NCBI RefSeq assembly: GCF_015706575.1
Contig: NW_024037063.1
Coordinates: 15,376,927 to 15,440,926 of the forward strand
Source: Patiria miniata
Lineage: Eukaryota > Echinodermata > Asteroidea > Valvatida > Asterinidae
Length of the DNA: 64,000 bases
Reading direction: 5' to 3'
This document shows positions 35,401 through 41,699 of the stretch, piece after piece; the first letter of the stretch is position 1; each line of letters starts with the position of its first letter. The position numbers were made by a program, and so were the translations under genes. A model generated the notes under the pieces. The model was not told the DNA's origin. It ran no database searches and worked only from the letters and a program-made list of their open reading frames with translations.

Positions 35401-36003
35401 CTTTTATTTTGTCCCCCCCCCCCTTTTCCTCACTGATATTGGCTGTGTATCAATAATGCTGTTGCTTCTGGAGGGTTTTACCCATCAAACAGCAAAACAA
35501 TAGAATTTGAAAAATTACAATATAGCAAATTTGTTTGTACTGTTATAATTTGTTCATTTTGTTTACATTTGTCCGTGTGTGCTTCTGCTCCAATGCATAC
35601 TTAGTTATGCAAGCATAAATTGAATTTATAAGGAATTTGGCCCATTGCATCTCTTTGCAATTACATCAAGTTTGCCAGAAAGGTACATGCCTAGACATTC
35701 CCACCAAATGTCTTTAACATTTCTTCTCACAAAAAAATATAACATACAAAAGGCCAATGTATTGTTGTGAGGGGTATATGTTAACATGTCCCCCTCTCCC
35801 CCAATACATGCAGCATTGGTCTGGGGTTTTATGTGTGTAGGAAGCATTAATCATCCTGTATTACTATCATCAATGTGTTTGCTCTTGGACAGATACGACG
35901 AGCGATTGAGAGATCAGCAGACAGCAACAATCATAGCTCCTTCCGCAGAAGTCACAGGAATGAACCACAGAATATCATACAGGCTGAGGGCTCATCAAGC
36001 TGA
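4686..36003 (+). CDS. CLCN2: ClC-2-type voltage-gated chloride channel, complete, 22 exons
   Basis: Plasma-membrane chloride channel of the ClC-1/2/K branch. Exons: 4686-5457, 6749-6880, 7393-7521, 9378-9511, 10156-10233, 11467-11671, 13979-14063, 14185-14286, 15958-16042, 16528-16674, 17431-17614, 18250-18347, 19383-19498, 21623-21759, 22892-23061, 25131-25185, 26317-26345, 31183-31278, 33177-33212, 34143-34247, 35099-35185, 35893-36003. The joined phases give 1030 residues with no internal stop. Seen: MYGRYRQEL at about 212; first membrane helix about 273-297; GSGIPE 345-350; GKEGP 387-391 with gating Glu389 kept (ClC-K channels lack it); GVFIP 638-642; pore Tyr735; CBS1 about 763-818; CBS2 about 950-1003. 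Start ATG 4686 has A at -3 and G at +4; ATG 4740 is an in-frame alternative. Human ClC-2 is about 900 residues; the excess is mostly N-terminal. Assignment to ClC-2 rather than ClC-1 is by overall resemblance recalled from the family, not by a search. Confidence 0.95.
5780..6430. mobile_element. Mariner-like MITE, 651 bp, copy 1
   Basis: Ends CAGGGTGAGTCAAAAAAA and TTTTTTTACTTGCCCTG are inverted, extending inward through CAAACCCCCAAAAAT-like blocks, and TA flanks each side (5778-5779, 6431-6432). TA duplication and CAGGG ends fit Tc1/mariner. No transposase frame. Lies in channel intron 1. Confidence 0.85.
6749..6880 (+). CDS. ClC-2 homolog exon 2
   Basis: Acceptor TTCCAG, donor GTAAAC. Encodes the conserved [13 protein letters not shown] stretch and the first membrane helix ending at MDYAIAKFQ, the entry into the ClC membrane domain. 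Confidence 0.93.
7393..7521 (+). CDS. ClC-2 homolog exon 3
   Basis: Acceptor TTGACAG, donor GTAAGA, phase 1 on both sides. Encodes [20 protein letters not shown] and ends in the first Gly of the GSGIPE selectivity motif. Confidence 0.93.
7826..9293. mobile_element. Inverted-repeat element with CTGAAACGATA ends, carrying another element
   Basis: Ends CTGAAACGATATACCGG (7826) and its counterpart ending at 9293 are inverted, with subterminal CGATATATCG/GTATCGTGATAC repeats on both sides. The middle (about 8066-9105) belongs to the ACCGTAATTTTCG family also seen at 23708-24851. No transposase frame and no clear target duplication. Fills most of channel intron 3. Confidence 0.75.
8066..9105 (-). 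mobile_element. ACCGTAATTTTCG-type element, end-truncated, nested
   Basis: Reverse-orientation relative of 23708-24851, sharing GTATTTAATGTACTGGTACA, GAGCGGTAAAAAGTACGG and GGGAACAATAATTACCAATA blocks, and ending GCGCGGCTTAC...AAAATTACGGTA at 9105. The opposite terminus is missing where it meets the CTGAAACGATA element. Confidence 0.75.
9378..9511 (+). CDS. ClC-2 homolog exon 4, selectivity filter
   Basis: Encodes [13 protein letters not shown] and runs to GKE, so the intron splits the GKEGP motif directly after the gating glutamate. Donor GTATTT, phase 0. The exon follows a 1.9-kb intron filled by nested mobile DNA. Confidence 0.94.
10156..10233 (+). CDS. ClC-2 homolog exon 5
   Basis: Starts with GPFVHIAS, completing the GKEGP motif, and ends at IFE. 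Donor GTAACA, phase 0. Confidence 0.93.
10462..10988 (+). mobile_element. TTAA-flanked MITE family A, copy 2
   Basis: In channel intron 5. Ends TTAAAGGGAATATACA and TGTATATTCCCTTCAA are inverted repeats. Its centre at 10793-10826 is a near-perfect palindrome around GGTCGGCCGACC. Confidence 0.87.
11467..11671 (+). CDS. ClC-2 homolog exon 6
   Basis: Encodes [16 protein letters not shown] and [12 protein letters not shown], among the most conserved ClC stretches, then [11 protein letters not shown]. Donor GTATGT, phase 1. Confidence 0.95.
11826..12490. repeat. Fold-back element with about 170-bp arms
   Basis: Arms 11826-11995 and 12306-12490 are inverted copies (TTCAGGAATTCCATATGTGA and AAACTCTAAAGCAACGTTAA occur in both, opposite orientations). 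The 310-bp centre is GC-rich with CGCACGCGC motifs and an AGTCTGG/CCAGACT mini-inverted repeat. Lies in channel intron 6; a separate 9-bp stem (GGACTCCCT) lies at 11696-11731. Confidence 0.8.
12693..13771. mobile_element. Mariner-like MITE, copy 2, with about 450 bp of extra internal sequence
   Basis: Starts CAGGGTGAGTAAAAAAAAAA and ends ACTTGTTCTG with TA on both sides (12691-12692, 13772-13773). It matches the 5780-6430 element throughout, but between GGTGCTAC near 13273 and ATATGAAA near 13719 it holds sequence absent from copy 1. No terminal repeats bound that extra piece. Lies in channel intron 6. Confidence 0.8.
13979..14063 (+). CDS. ClC-2 homolog exon 7
   Basis: Encodes [19 protein letters not shown], matching the ClC-2 segment that links two helices. 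Donor GTAAGA, phase 2. The upstream intron carries a fold-back element and a mariner-like copy. Confidence 0.93.
14185..14286 (+). CDS. ClC-2 homolog exon 8
   Basis: Encodes [19 protein letters not shown] and following basic residues. The upstream intron is only 121 bp; donor GTAAGT, phase 2. Confidence 0.92.
14583..15854 (-). mobile_element. TTAA-flanked MITE family B, copy 1, interrupted
   Basis: Ends TTAAAGGTAGAGTA (14583) and CCTACCTTTAA (to 15854). Removing the nested element leaves about 540 bp matching copies at 22156 and 29197, for example TTATTCCTTCTGGCATACTGTC. Lies in channel intron 8. Confidence 0.85.
14597..15326. mobile_element. Pogo/Tigger-like non-autonomous element, 730 bp, nested in a MITE
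   Basis: Ends CAGTAAACTCTGACTAAACC and GGTTTAG-like complement ending GGAGCTTACTG are inverted repeats. TA at 14595-14596 and 15327-15328 is the target duplication: the interrupted host MITE reads AGAGTATATC when the insert is skipped, as in its sister copies. CAGT ends with TA duplication fit pogo-type Tc1/mariner elements. No transposase. Confidence 0.88.
15958..16042 (+). CDS. ClC-2 homolog exon 9
   Basis: Encodes [15 protein letters not shown] then [13 protein letters not shown], a membrane helix and the GQFMAG motif of ClC-1/2. Phase 0 at donor GTATGT. Confidence 0.93.
16528..16674 (+). CDS. ClC-2 homolog exon 10
   Basis: Starts [11 protein letters not shown] and ends [12 protein letters not shown]. 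It covers the variable extracellular loop with the NTT sequence (a possible N-glycosylation site) and the next helix. Phase 0. Confidence 0.92.
17431..17614 (+). CDS. ClC-2 homolog exon 11, third selectivity motif
   Basis: Encodes [19 protein letters not shown], holding the GxFxP anion-selectivity motif, then [10 protein letters not shown], then PGGYAVVG. Donor GTAAGA, phase 1. Confidence 0.95.
18018..18212. mobile_element. Small inverted-repeat element, 195 bp
   Basis: GTGCAACAAGGTCGTATTTC at 18018 is inverted at GAGTTACAACCTTGTTGTAC ending 18212; an inner pair GAGGTCGTATCTCG/CGAGATACGAC also folds. GC-rich compared with the intron and only 38 bp from the acceptor of channel exon 12. Confidence 0.6.
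18250..18347 (+). CDS. ClC-2 homolog exon 12
   Basis: Encodes [20 protein letters not shown] and [12 protein letters not shown], two packed membrane helices typical of ClC-2. Phase 0 at GTAAGT. Confidence 0.94.
19383..19498 (+). CDS. ClC-2 homolog exon 13, inner gate tyrosine
   Basis: Starts [11 protein letters not shown] and contains [17 protein letters not shown], with the pore tyrosine at residue 735 and the linker leading to the cytosolic CBS domains. Phase 2. Confidence 0.94.
19840..21343. mobile_element. ACCGTAATTTCCTGCGGATAAG-type element, 1.5 kb
   Basis: Inverted termini TACCGTAATTTCCTGCGGAT at 19840 and its complement ending 21343, with GCGCCTTATC/GCGTCTTATC subterminal repeats at both ends. 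Same end design as the 23708 element but a different subterminal repeat. GC-richer than surrounding intron. Contains short open frames without recognisable transposase. Confidence 0.8.
21623..21759 (+). CDS. ClC-2 homolog exon 14, CBS domain 1
   Basis: Encodes [13 protein letters not shown] then YADLKELL and SFPLVDAP, the first half of CBS1. Donor GTAAGT, phase 1. Confidence 0.92.
22156..22726 (+). mobile_element. TTAA-flanked MITE family B, copy 2
   Basis: Starts TTAAAGATATAGTCCATCAT and ends ATGATGGACTATAGCTTGAA. Shares GAAGCAACAAAAGTGCTCAA and GACAGCTTGCCAGAAAGAAT with copy 3. Lies in channel intron 14. Confidence 0.85.
22892..23061 (+). CDS. ClC-2 homolog exon 15, end of CBS1; probable GC donor
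   Basis: Encodes [18 protein letters not shown], closing CBS1, then the variable cytosolic linker. To join exon 16 in phase 0 the exon must end at AAG 23059-23061, followed by GCAGGT, a GC donor. Using the GT at 23066 would enter exon 16 out of phase and hit a stop at once. Confidence 0.8.
23708..24851 (+). mobile_element. ACCGTAATTTTCG-type element, 1.14 kb
   Basis: Inverted termini TACCGTAATTTTCGGAATAT and its complement at 24832-24851, with several GTATAAGCCGC subterminal repeats at each end. Non-coding as seen. Lies in channel intron 15. The superfamily was not assigned with certainty. Confidence 0.82.
25131..25185 (+). CDS. ClC-2 homolog exon 16, inter-CBS linker
   Basis: Short 55-bp exon with a strong acceptor (GTTTTCACAG) and donor GTAAGC. 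Encodes the hydrophilic [18 protein letters not shown] in the variable linker. Support comes from phase and splice sites; the linker itself is not conserved. Confidence 0.7.
26317..26345 (+). CDS. ClC-2 homolog exon 17, 29-bp micro-exon
   Basis: Acceptor ATTTAG, donor GTATGT; encodes [10 protein letters not shown] across a phase-1 to phase-0 transition, exactly what is needed to connect exons 16 and 18. No family conservation to lean on. Confidence 0.6.
27334..27863 (-). mobile_element. TTAA-flanked MITE family A, copy 3
   Basis: In channel intron 17, reverse orientation to copies 1 and 2. More diverged; the central palindrome is degraded to CATCTATTGTTGGAA. Its inner end directly borders the 43-bp minisatellite. 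Confidence 0.82.
27893..28335 (+). repeat. Minisatellite, 43-bp unit, about 9.5 copies
   Basis: Units begin GAGGATTCTGGAGGATTGAG and continue GATGAATGGTGATTGAAGCA. Copies are nearly identical, with the CTGG/TTGG variation as the main difference. Because 43 is not a multiple of three, all three minus-strand frames stay open, which is a by-product of a stop-free unit. A diverged tail of the same motif reaches about 28540. Confidence 0.95.
28682..28861 (+). repeat. Tandem repeat, 50-bp unit, about 3.5 copies
   Basis: Units start ATCACAGCAGTCATTCATAA at 28682, 28732 and 28782, followed by a partial unit from about 28832. The third copy carries a few substitutions. Confidence 0.95.
29197..29735 (+). 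mobile_element. TTAA-flanked MITE family B, copy 3
   Basis: Starts TAAAAGGTAGAGTACACCAT and ends AATGATATACTCTACCTTTAA-like sequence at 29735. Intact reference for the interrupted copy at 14583. Lies in channel intron 17. Confidence 0.85.
31111..31140 (+). repeat. TCTG microsatellite
   Basis: Short run of CTGT tetranucleotides about 45 bp upstream of the acceptor of channel exon 18, forming part of the pyrimidine-rich stretch. Confidence 0.8.
31183..31278 (+). CDS. ClC-2 homolog exon 18, inter-CBS linker
   Basis: Encodes a serine-rich segment with [15 protein letters not shown] and then KKKPRVYKL, comparable to the basic stretch of the ClC-2 linker. Donor GTAAGT, phase 0. It follows a 4.8-kb intron rich in repeats. 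Confidence 0.75.
33177..33212 (+). CDS. ClC-2 homolog exon 19, 36-bp micro-exon
   Basis: Acceptor TTTTTACAG, donor GTAAGT, phase 0 both sides. Encodes [12 protein letters not shown], matching the acidic MSPEE-like stretch before CBS2 in ClC-2. Confidence 0.8.
34143..34247 (+). CDS. ClC-2 homolog exon 20, start of CBS2
   Basis: Encodes [18 protein letters not shown] then [16 protein letters not shown], nearly identical in pattern to the ClC-2 CBS2 entry. Phase 0. Confidence 0.95.
34672..34867. mobile_element. Small inverted-repeat element, about 196 bp
   Basis: TCAACCCAAACACAATTGAC plus CCATCGC near the left end is inverted at GCGATAGGTCAATTGGGTTT on the right. Interior is GC-richer (GACGCGGAACGCGC) than the surrounding channel intron 20. 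Confidence 0.65.
35099..35185 (+). CDS. ClC-2 homolog exon 21, CBS2 core
   Basis: Encodes [20 protein letters not shown] then LVGVVSLKE, the CBS2 core. Acceptor CATGACAG, donor GTAGGC. A different frame is also open across this exon, so the exon is easily missed by frame length alone. Confidence 0.94.
35893..36003 (+). CDS. ClC-2 homolog exon 22, C-terminus and stop
   Basis: Encodes [20 protein letters not shown] and a short tail ending EGSSS before TGA at 36001. The IRRAIE start completes CBS2 (LRKAIE in mammals). The tail is shorter than in human ClC-2. Confidence 0.93.
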   Translation: MRRAIERSADSNNHSSFRRSHRNEPQNIIQAEGSSS

Positions 36004-38920
36004 CTTCTCAACAGTCAAGAAAGCATCTGAATCACCTCCCTCCCCCACCCCGGGGTGCCCTCCCCCCCCCCCCCCCTTCCCCCATTCCATCCCCCATCTC
36101 TGCATGATATTCCCTTTCATGTCATCCCGATACAGTTGTGGTATCCCTGCTATATTGCCAAGATATCCTTAGATTCTCAACATCACTCTTAGTAAGATGA
36201 TTTATGAATAGTCTGAATATTGCTAAGAATAGTTACATACATGTATACGCTAAAACGTAGAGAGCCTTGTTGGATATATTTTGAAGATAGTTTTGCTTTG
36301 AAAACAAACTACCTGCTGTATATAACAATGCACACAAAAGTATTTAATGCTGCTATTTTGCTTGCTTCATTTTTAAAGGTTGTTTCCTTGATATTCATTA
36401 CTGAGCTTCCAGAGCAGATTGCAGCTTTGTAAAAAGAAAAACATGTTTTTGAATAGATTTTGGCCTGAAGATATTCATTGAAGCTTATTGCTTAGTTTAA
36501 CCCACCATAAAATAACCAAAATAGGTTTACACGCATACAAATACCAATTTGAAATGACAACAAATGGTTGCCATTGTTACATTTTTCCAATTGAGTTGAA
36601 TGGACAGATGATTGTATCAGTCACTGATTCAAAATACTACTAAGTTGGTTCAGATGCTTTCTTGGCTGATGTGATGTGATGTTATTGAACGCTTGCCAAA
36701 GAAAGAAAACAACTTTATTGTTAAAATTCCTGTGAGATATTTGAAAGAGTAGTACACAAGAACACCACTATCACTGACATTTGGGGATGCATGTAATATT
36801 GGGTATAGTGATGGCTCAATGTACTGCACAGTGTAATATAGTGTATATAACATTGGGAGCAAGTCAGAAGGGATGTATGGTACCAGACTAATGTTTAGTG
36901 TAATGATGTGAGTTGAACCAGTACATGTATACTACAGTACATGTACATAGATACAGTAATGCTGGAAGCCTCCTAGTCTTCTGCACTTCAAAACCCTTCA
37001 AGTTTTGAAAACCACATTTGTCCATAGAGTTAGCACCCATTGAGTAATATGTCAATGTTTGTAAGTACATGTATATGTAGTGACTACCGTAACTGTGCTA
37101 TCAGAGCAAAGCTGTAAAAAAAAAAAATTGTGAAAAAAACACATTATTTTTGTACCATATATGCTAACAGTAAAGTGTCACACGTTTCCTTGAAATTAAA
37201 GAAAGTTATTTAGGAAGAGTTCATTTACAAGTGGATTTAGGTTTTATGCATGGAATGGTCACACAAAGATGAAACAATGAAATCAATGTTTTAAATATAT
37301 TATGTGGATTCAGGGATTTGGGTGAATTGTTTGGACTTTCAGGAATAAGGTATTGATGTTTTTTAATATGATTATCAGATACAATTTATTAAAGGATGTT
37401 TTACGTAGCGTATGTTGTATAAGCATTAATCTCACTGATAACTTCATTTTGCTTAGCCTTAGGTCTAGTGGTTGGGGTTCCAATCTGGCTATGGCCACTG
37501 GCTGGGTCCTTAGACATGCCCTGAAACAATTAGCATGGTGTTTATTTCGGGAATGACTTTTGACACTGGCATCTCATCAAACTGGCAGAATAGAAATATT
37601 CCTTTGCTTCCATTTGGTTTCATGTTGTTCCACATAGGCAGCAAGATAAGACATGATTTTGAACAGTTGTTTTTACCATTTAAATTTACATTATTGTTAA
37701 ATTTTACTGTTAAGTCAAAGTTACGTTGAAAATTGACAATCAGCATGTGAATATAATTGAGTTTATGTAGCATATGTATTTGGATGATAATGGTTGAGTG
37801 CCACTGCCTAGTGATCCAGTACATAGGTGTCATCATGTGGACATTTCTGGAGATGTGTGATGTTAATACAGGGAGAGTCAAAAAGAAAGTGACCTGAGTT
37901 AATGGTGTTTTTTTTAAGTAATCAAATTTGATACACCAATGAAACATGTCTTAAAAAGAGCTTGTTCTTTCACTCAATCTGAAAAAAAAAAGAATTACTG
38001 AAATTGATCAGTGCTATCAGAAGGTATGCATGTTTTACTAACTATTTTTTATAGTTGTCCATGGAATGCCATTGGAAGCTATTGAGCTGAGTGAGAATTA
38101 CAGATTGCACGCTGGTTTGCTCACTTTCTTTTTGCCTTGTATAAGTAAGTCACTTTATCATTCTCTGCGTAATGAGTAGTATAAGACACAGGAGGACATT
38201 ATATTTGAATTAGAGTTACCAACCAACTGTGGTGAGCTGTAAACTGTTCTCCCCAGGGAGCTACGATTGTCTTAGGAATGCTTCATGGGGCATGACAAGC
38301 AGGGACTATCTTTGTGAAACTCTGCCCTTTATAAAAAATATACATTATTGAAGTAAAATGAGAATCACAAATTATAAGGTGCTATTAATATCATTTGTTA
38401 TAACCTTAAATTGTAATGCTGTACAAATACAGTGGGCTTGGTCATGTTTGTCAACGTTACTTATTGAAGAATGCCATCCAATGTAGCAAAAGTAATTTCC
38501 GTATTTGGTACATAAATAATTATACCTGTATGACCAAAATTGGCTATTTATTCCAATAAACATTCCAAATTATATTATAACCTATAGAATTAACAATTGA
38601 GTGTAAGGGTGAAGGTGTACTGCAATATGTATATTGTAAAAAAAAAATTAGCGAATGTGTTTTTCCAATGTGTTCCTTTTGTTTGACCGCTTTGTGCCAG
38701 TAACTTAGTACCTAAGGCTGAACGTATTGTGCAAATGTTGGTCAATGCTTTACCATTTAGTCCCACTGATACATATCTTGTACTCATTGTAAATGTGGAC
38801 GTGTCTTTATCCAGTACATAGAAGTTAAATGCTCTACAAAATGCCAGAGATGACATAACAAGCAAGTGTGATATTGTTATGGTGGTGTATCATTAATGTA
38901 ATAAAAACAAAGTTGCAACT
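36004..38920 (+). other. Probable 3' untranslated region of the ClC-2 homolog
   Basis: No further coding exon was recognised after the TGA. The stretch is AT-rich, begins with a C-rich tract near 36050-36075, and contains one mariner-like MITE. Candidate AATAAA signals on this strand lie at 38555-38560 and 38900-38905; which, if either, is used cannot be told from sequence. Confidence 0.4.
37869..38139. mobile_element. Mariner-like MITE, 271 bp, third type
   Basis: Ends CAGGGAGAGTCAAAAAGAAA and TTTCTTTTTGCCTTG are inverted and flanked by TA (37867-37868, 38140-38141). Internal sequence differs from the 651-bp type except for a shared AGAATTACTGAAATTGATCA-like block. Lies in the probable channel 3' UTR. 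Confidence 0.8.
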
Positions 38921-39329
38921 CGGACGAGTGACAACTCAATTTGTGTTTGTTATTCTGGATAATGTAGCAGACTAGCGTGACTTTGATATACAAATCTTAG
39001 GTCAGGTAGAGGCCACCGTACATGACCAAAACAAGCAGAACTAATCCTGCCCACTTCTGAAAATGTCTAAAGTTTCCCATACACGTTTGTTGACACTTAG
39101 GTATGTCTGCAATAGCTTGGGCATTTACGGGAGTAAAATGGTTTTATTTTCTAACATAATTCTTGTCATAATAATAATCAATCAAGAAAATTTTGATCGA
39201 TACAACCCGTAATATCTACCACTGTATTTAATGTTCATTTAGGCCTTGTACCTCAAGTATGCTCTTTGGATGAGCAGGTACTTGCTGAATCTCTTGTCTC
39301 GAGCCATTGTCTAGGTCTTCACTCATTAC

Positions 39330-40360
39330 CAAAGTTGTATGACTCGAGTCACATTTTTTTGGTGACTCCACTCGACTCGAGTCCCTATGGGTAAATGACT
39401 CGACTCGACTCGAGTCATAGTGAGCAAATGACTTGACTCGACTCGAGTCCCTCATCAGAAGACTCAACTCGACTCGAGCGAAGGCTAAAAAGACTCGATC
39501 GAGTCCCAAAAATAAAAGCAAAACTTTGCAAAAAAATATTTGCAATGACTTAAGGTGCAAAATTTATGTTCATAAACATGTCACTTTGCGAATACAGTTC
39601 AGTACAGCAGCCACTTGTCGTGTAAAAACATACGTGTCACAGACTCCCACCCTTGAGGTTCCGGAACGCACAAAATGCTATCCAGGAACCAGACTTTTAA
39701 ACACTTTTTTTTCAATTCGTAGTTTCATCATGGGCTTTAGGCGATTTCTTATTTAAGCTCTTGGATTCGAACACCGGCTAAATTTATGCCCTCCTTTAAT
39801 AAATGTAATGGATACATGTACATGGATACATGCCCACTTTTAAATACATGTAATCAGAAAGGGTTTTGTATTGAAAGTTAATAGATGGCATCATTCACAA
39901 CCAAAGTGCAGGTGCTTTTTCATTTGCCAACCTCAATGTACAAAGTATTATTACTAAATTCGACCATTTTAAGATATTGATGTCTACAAATCCATTTGAT
40001 ATCATCTGTTTAAACGAAACATGTTGGTTTTGATGTTGTCAGTGATCAGATAAAAAAAAAATCTAGACCCGCAGCCAAACCAGATAGCCTATAAGACCGA
40101 AGGTTTACTTCTTGTGTACTGTTTGTGCATACAAACGACTTTCTCTCTTTTCTTTATTTGTTATATAGTGTTCAAATATTTGTGACTCGAATTGACTCTA
40201 GCTAAATATTTTACCCTTCTCGACTCGACTCGACTACACACTGTGACTCGACTCGGCTCGACCTTCTTGACGTAATGAATCAACTTGACTCTGGTCACTT
40301 CTTTAAAATGGCTCGACTCAACTCAAGTCACACAAAAATCAGTGACTCATTACAACTCTG
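39330..40360. mobile_element. hAT-like element, 1031 bp, with GACTCGACTCGAGTC subterminal arrays
   Basis: Ends CAAAGTTGTATGACTCG and CGAGTCATTACAACTCTG-like complement are inverted. Flanks CTCATTAC (39322-39329) and CTTATTAC (40361-40368) agree at 7 of 8 bases, an 8-bp target duplication typical of hAT. Dense ACTCGA/CTCGAGTC repeats occupy about 39340-39510 and 40180-40330; the middle is AT-rich with no transposase seen. Confidence 0.82.
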
Positions 40361-41236
40361 CTTATTACAACTATGTGGGAGCTAGCTGACAATAGAAGTT
40401 TTTGTAGTCGGGGGAACCTGTTTTGGAGACGGCCTATTTTTTTAAGTGATGGTTACCAGACCTACTGTCTATTGAGGCATTAGGTCGTTGGGCAGGGTAC
40501 CAAAATAAAACTTGGGTAAAGATAATACTGGATGACGGGTTTAGAACCTTTGCACAGTTGAGTTCAAAGAGCGGTAACAATGCATTGCAATTTACACTGC
40601 AATGTAAATTTAAACAATTCTACGGATATTTATTGCCAAGATATTGAAATGATTAGGAAGCGATGGGTGTATATGCTTGTGGCTGTGGTACTCTTAAGTG
40701 ACTTCAAGTACGACTTGTGTGTTGATGACTCTTGCAGGAATACCTTATGTTTTGGTTTTCAGGTATATCAAGGTAGATCAAATTTTGATAATGACCCATC
40801 ACATATCTTAATAATACACGACACACTTTCAAACATTGAGATGTAATTTTTTCACTGTACATTTTTATTAACCTTTATCTCTGGAAATCATTTAAAGTAT
40901 CATAATCCTGCAAAATCGCCAAATCTTCAACTGAAAATTAGAATTGACTTCAATTTCTGTTCCATTTCTCAACATTTTTTTACAAACAAATATATGTCTT
41001 TCAGCCTTGGCCAGTCTGAAGCTTAGGCAACTATTATGTCAATCGCAACTCTCACGTGTTTGCCTTTTCAAAGCACATACTACTGATATAAACAGAGATG
41101 CAGCATCTCATTTCATGTTAAAAAAAAGTCTAATGTTGCTGTCAAGTACACCATTACGACATCCCCACATCAATAGACAAATGACTTTGGGTCATATCTA
41201 CAGGCCGTATCAAAGTAATAATGAGTTCATCCATTG

Positions 41237-41690
41237 AGGTTGCAGACCAGTAAATAAGTTTCCATAGACTCCAATGATAAATGCCTCCACTTCAGAAATT
41301 CAGGAAAAATACAACTCTCTGAGGTGTTCAAGACGTACATCAAATTAAAGCTTATTTCATCATCTTTCATTTCTGTTCAATTTTCTGGGGGGTAACCAAT
41401 GACTTTTGGGAGAAAATTCCATCCAAAGATGATCACCCGTAAAAGCAGTCCTGAAGCCCATCGCCATTTTGAAAATGGACGCCTACGCTCCAGTGCAAAA
41501 TAGAGCCATTTTAGGGCCTTATCGTCATCCACATTTCACAGAAATACGATGCACGGCTTTCATCCATATTTTGTACAAACCATCAAGTTCATGGCCCACA
41601 ATATGCTAAAATACCGAACAAATTGAGGGCATGCAAATTGTGATTTGACCAGCGTAGGCAATTTCGGACCGATTTACTGGTCTGCAGCCT
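41237..41690. mobile_element. Inverted-repeat element, 454 bp
   Basis: AGGTTGCAGACCAGTAAAT at 41237 is inverted at 41672-41690 with one mismatch. No coding frame; target duplication unclear. Lies between the two convergent genes. Confidence 0.78.
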
Positions 41691-41699
41691 TGCGATACC

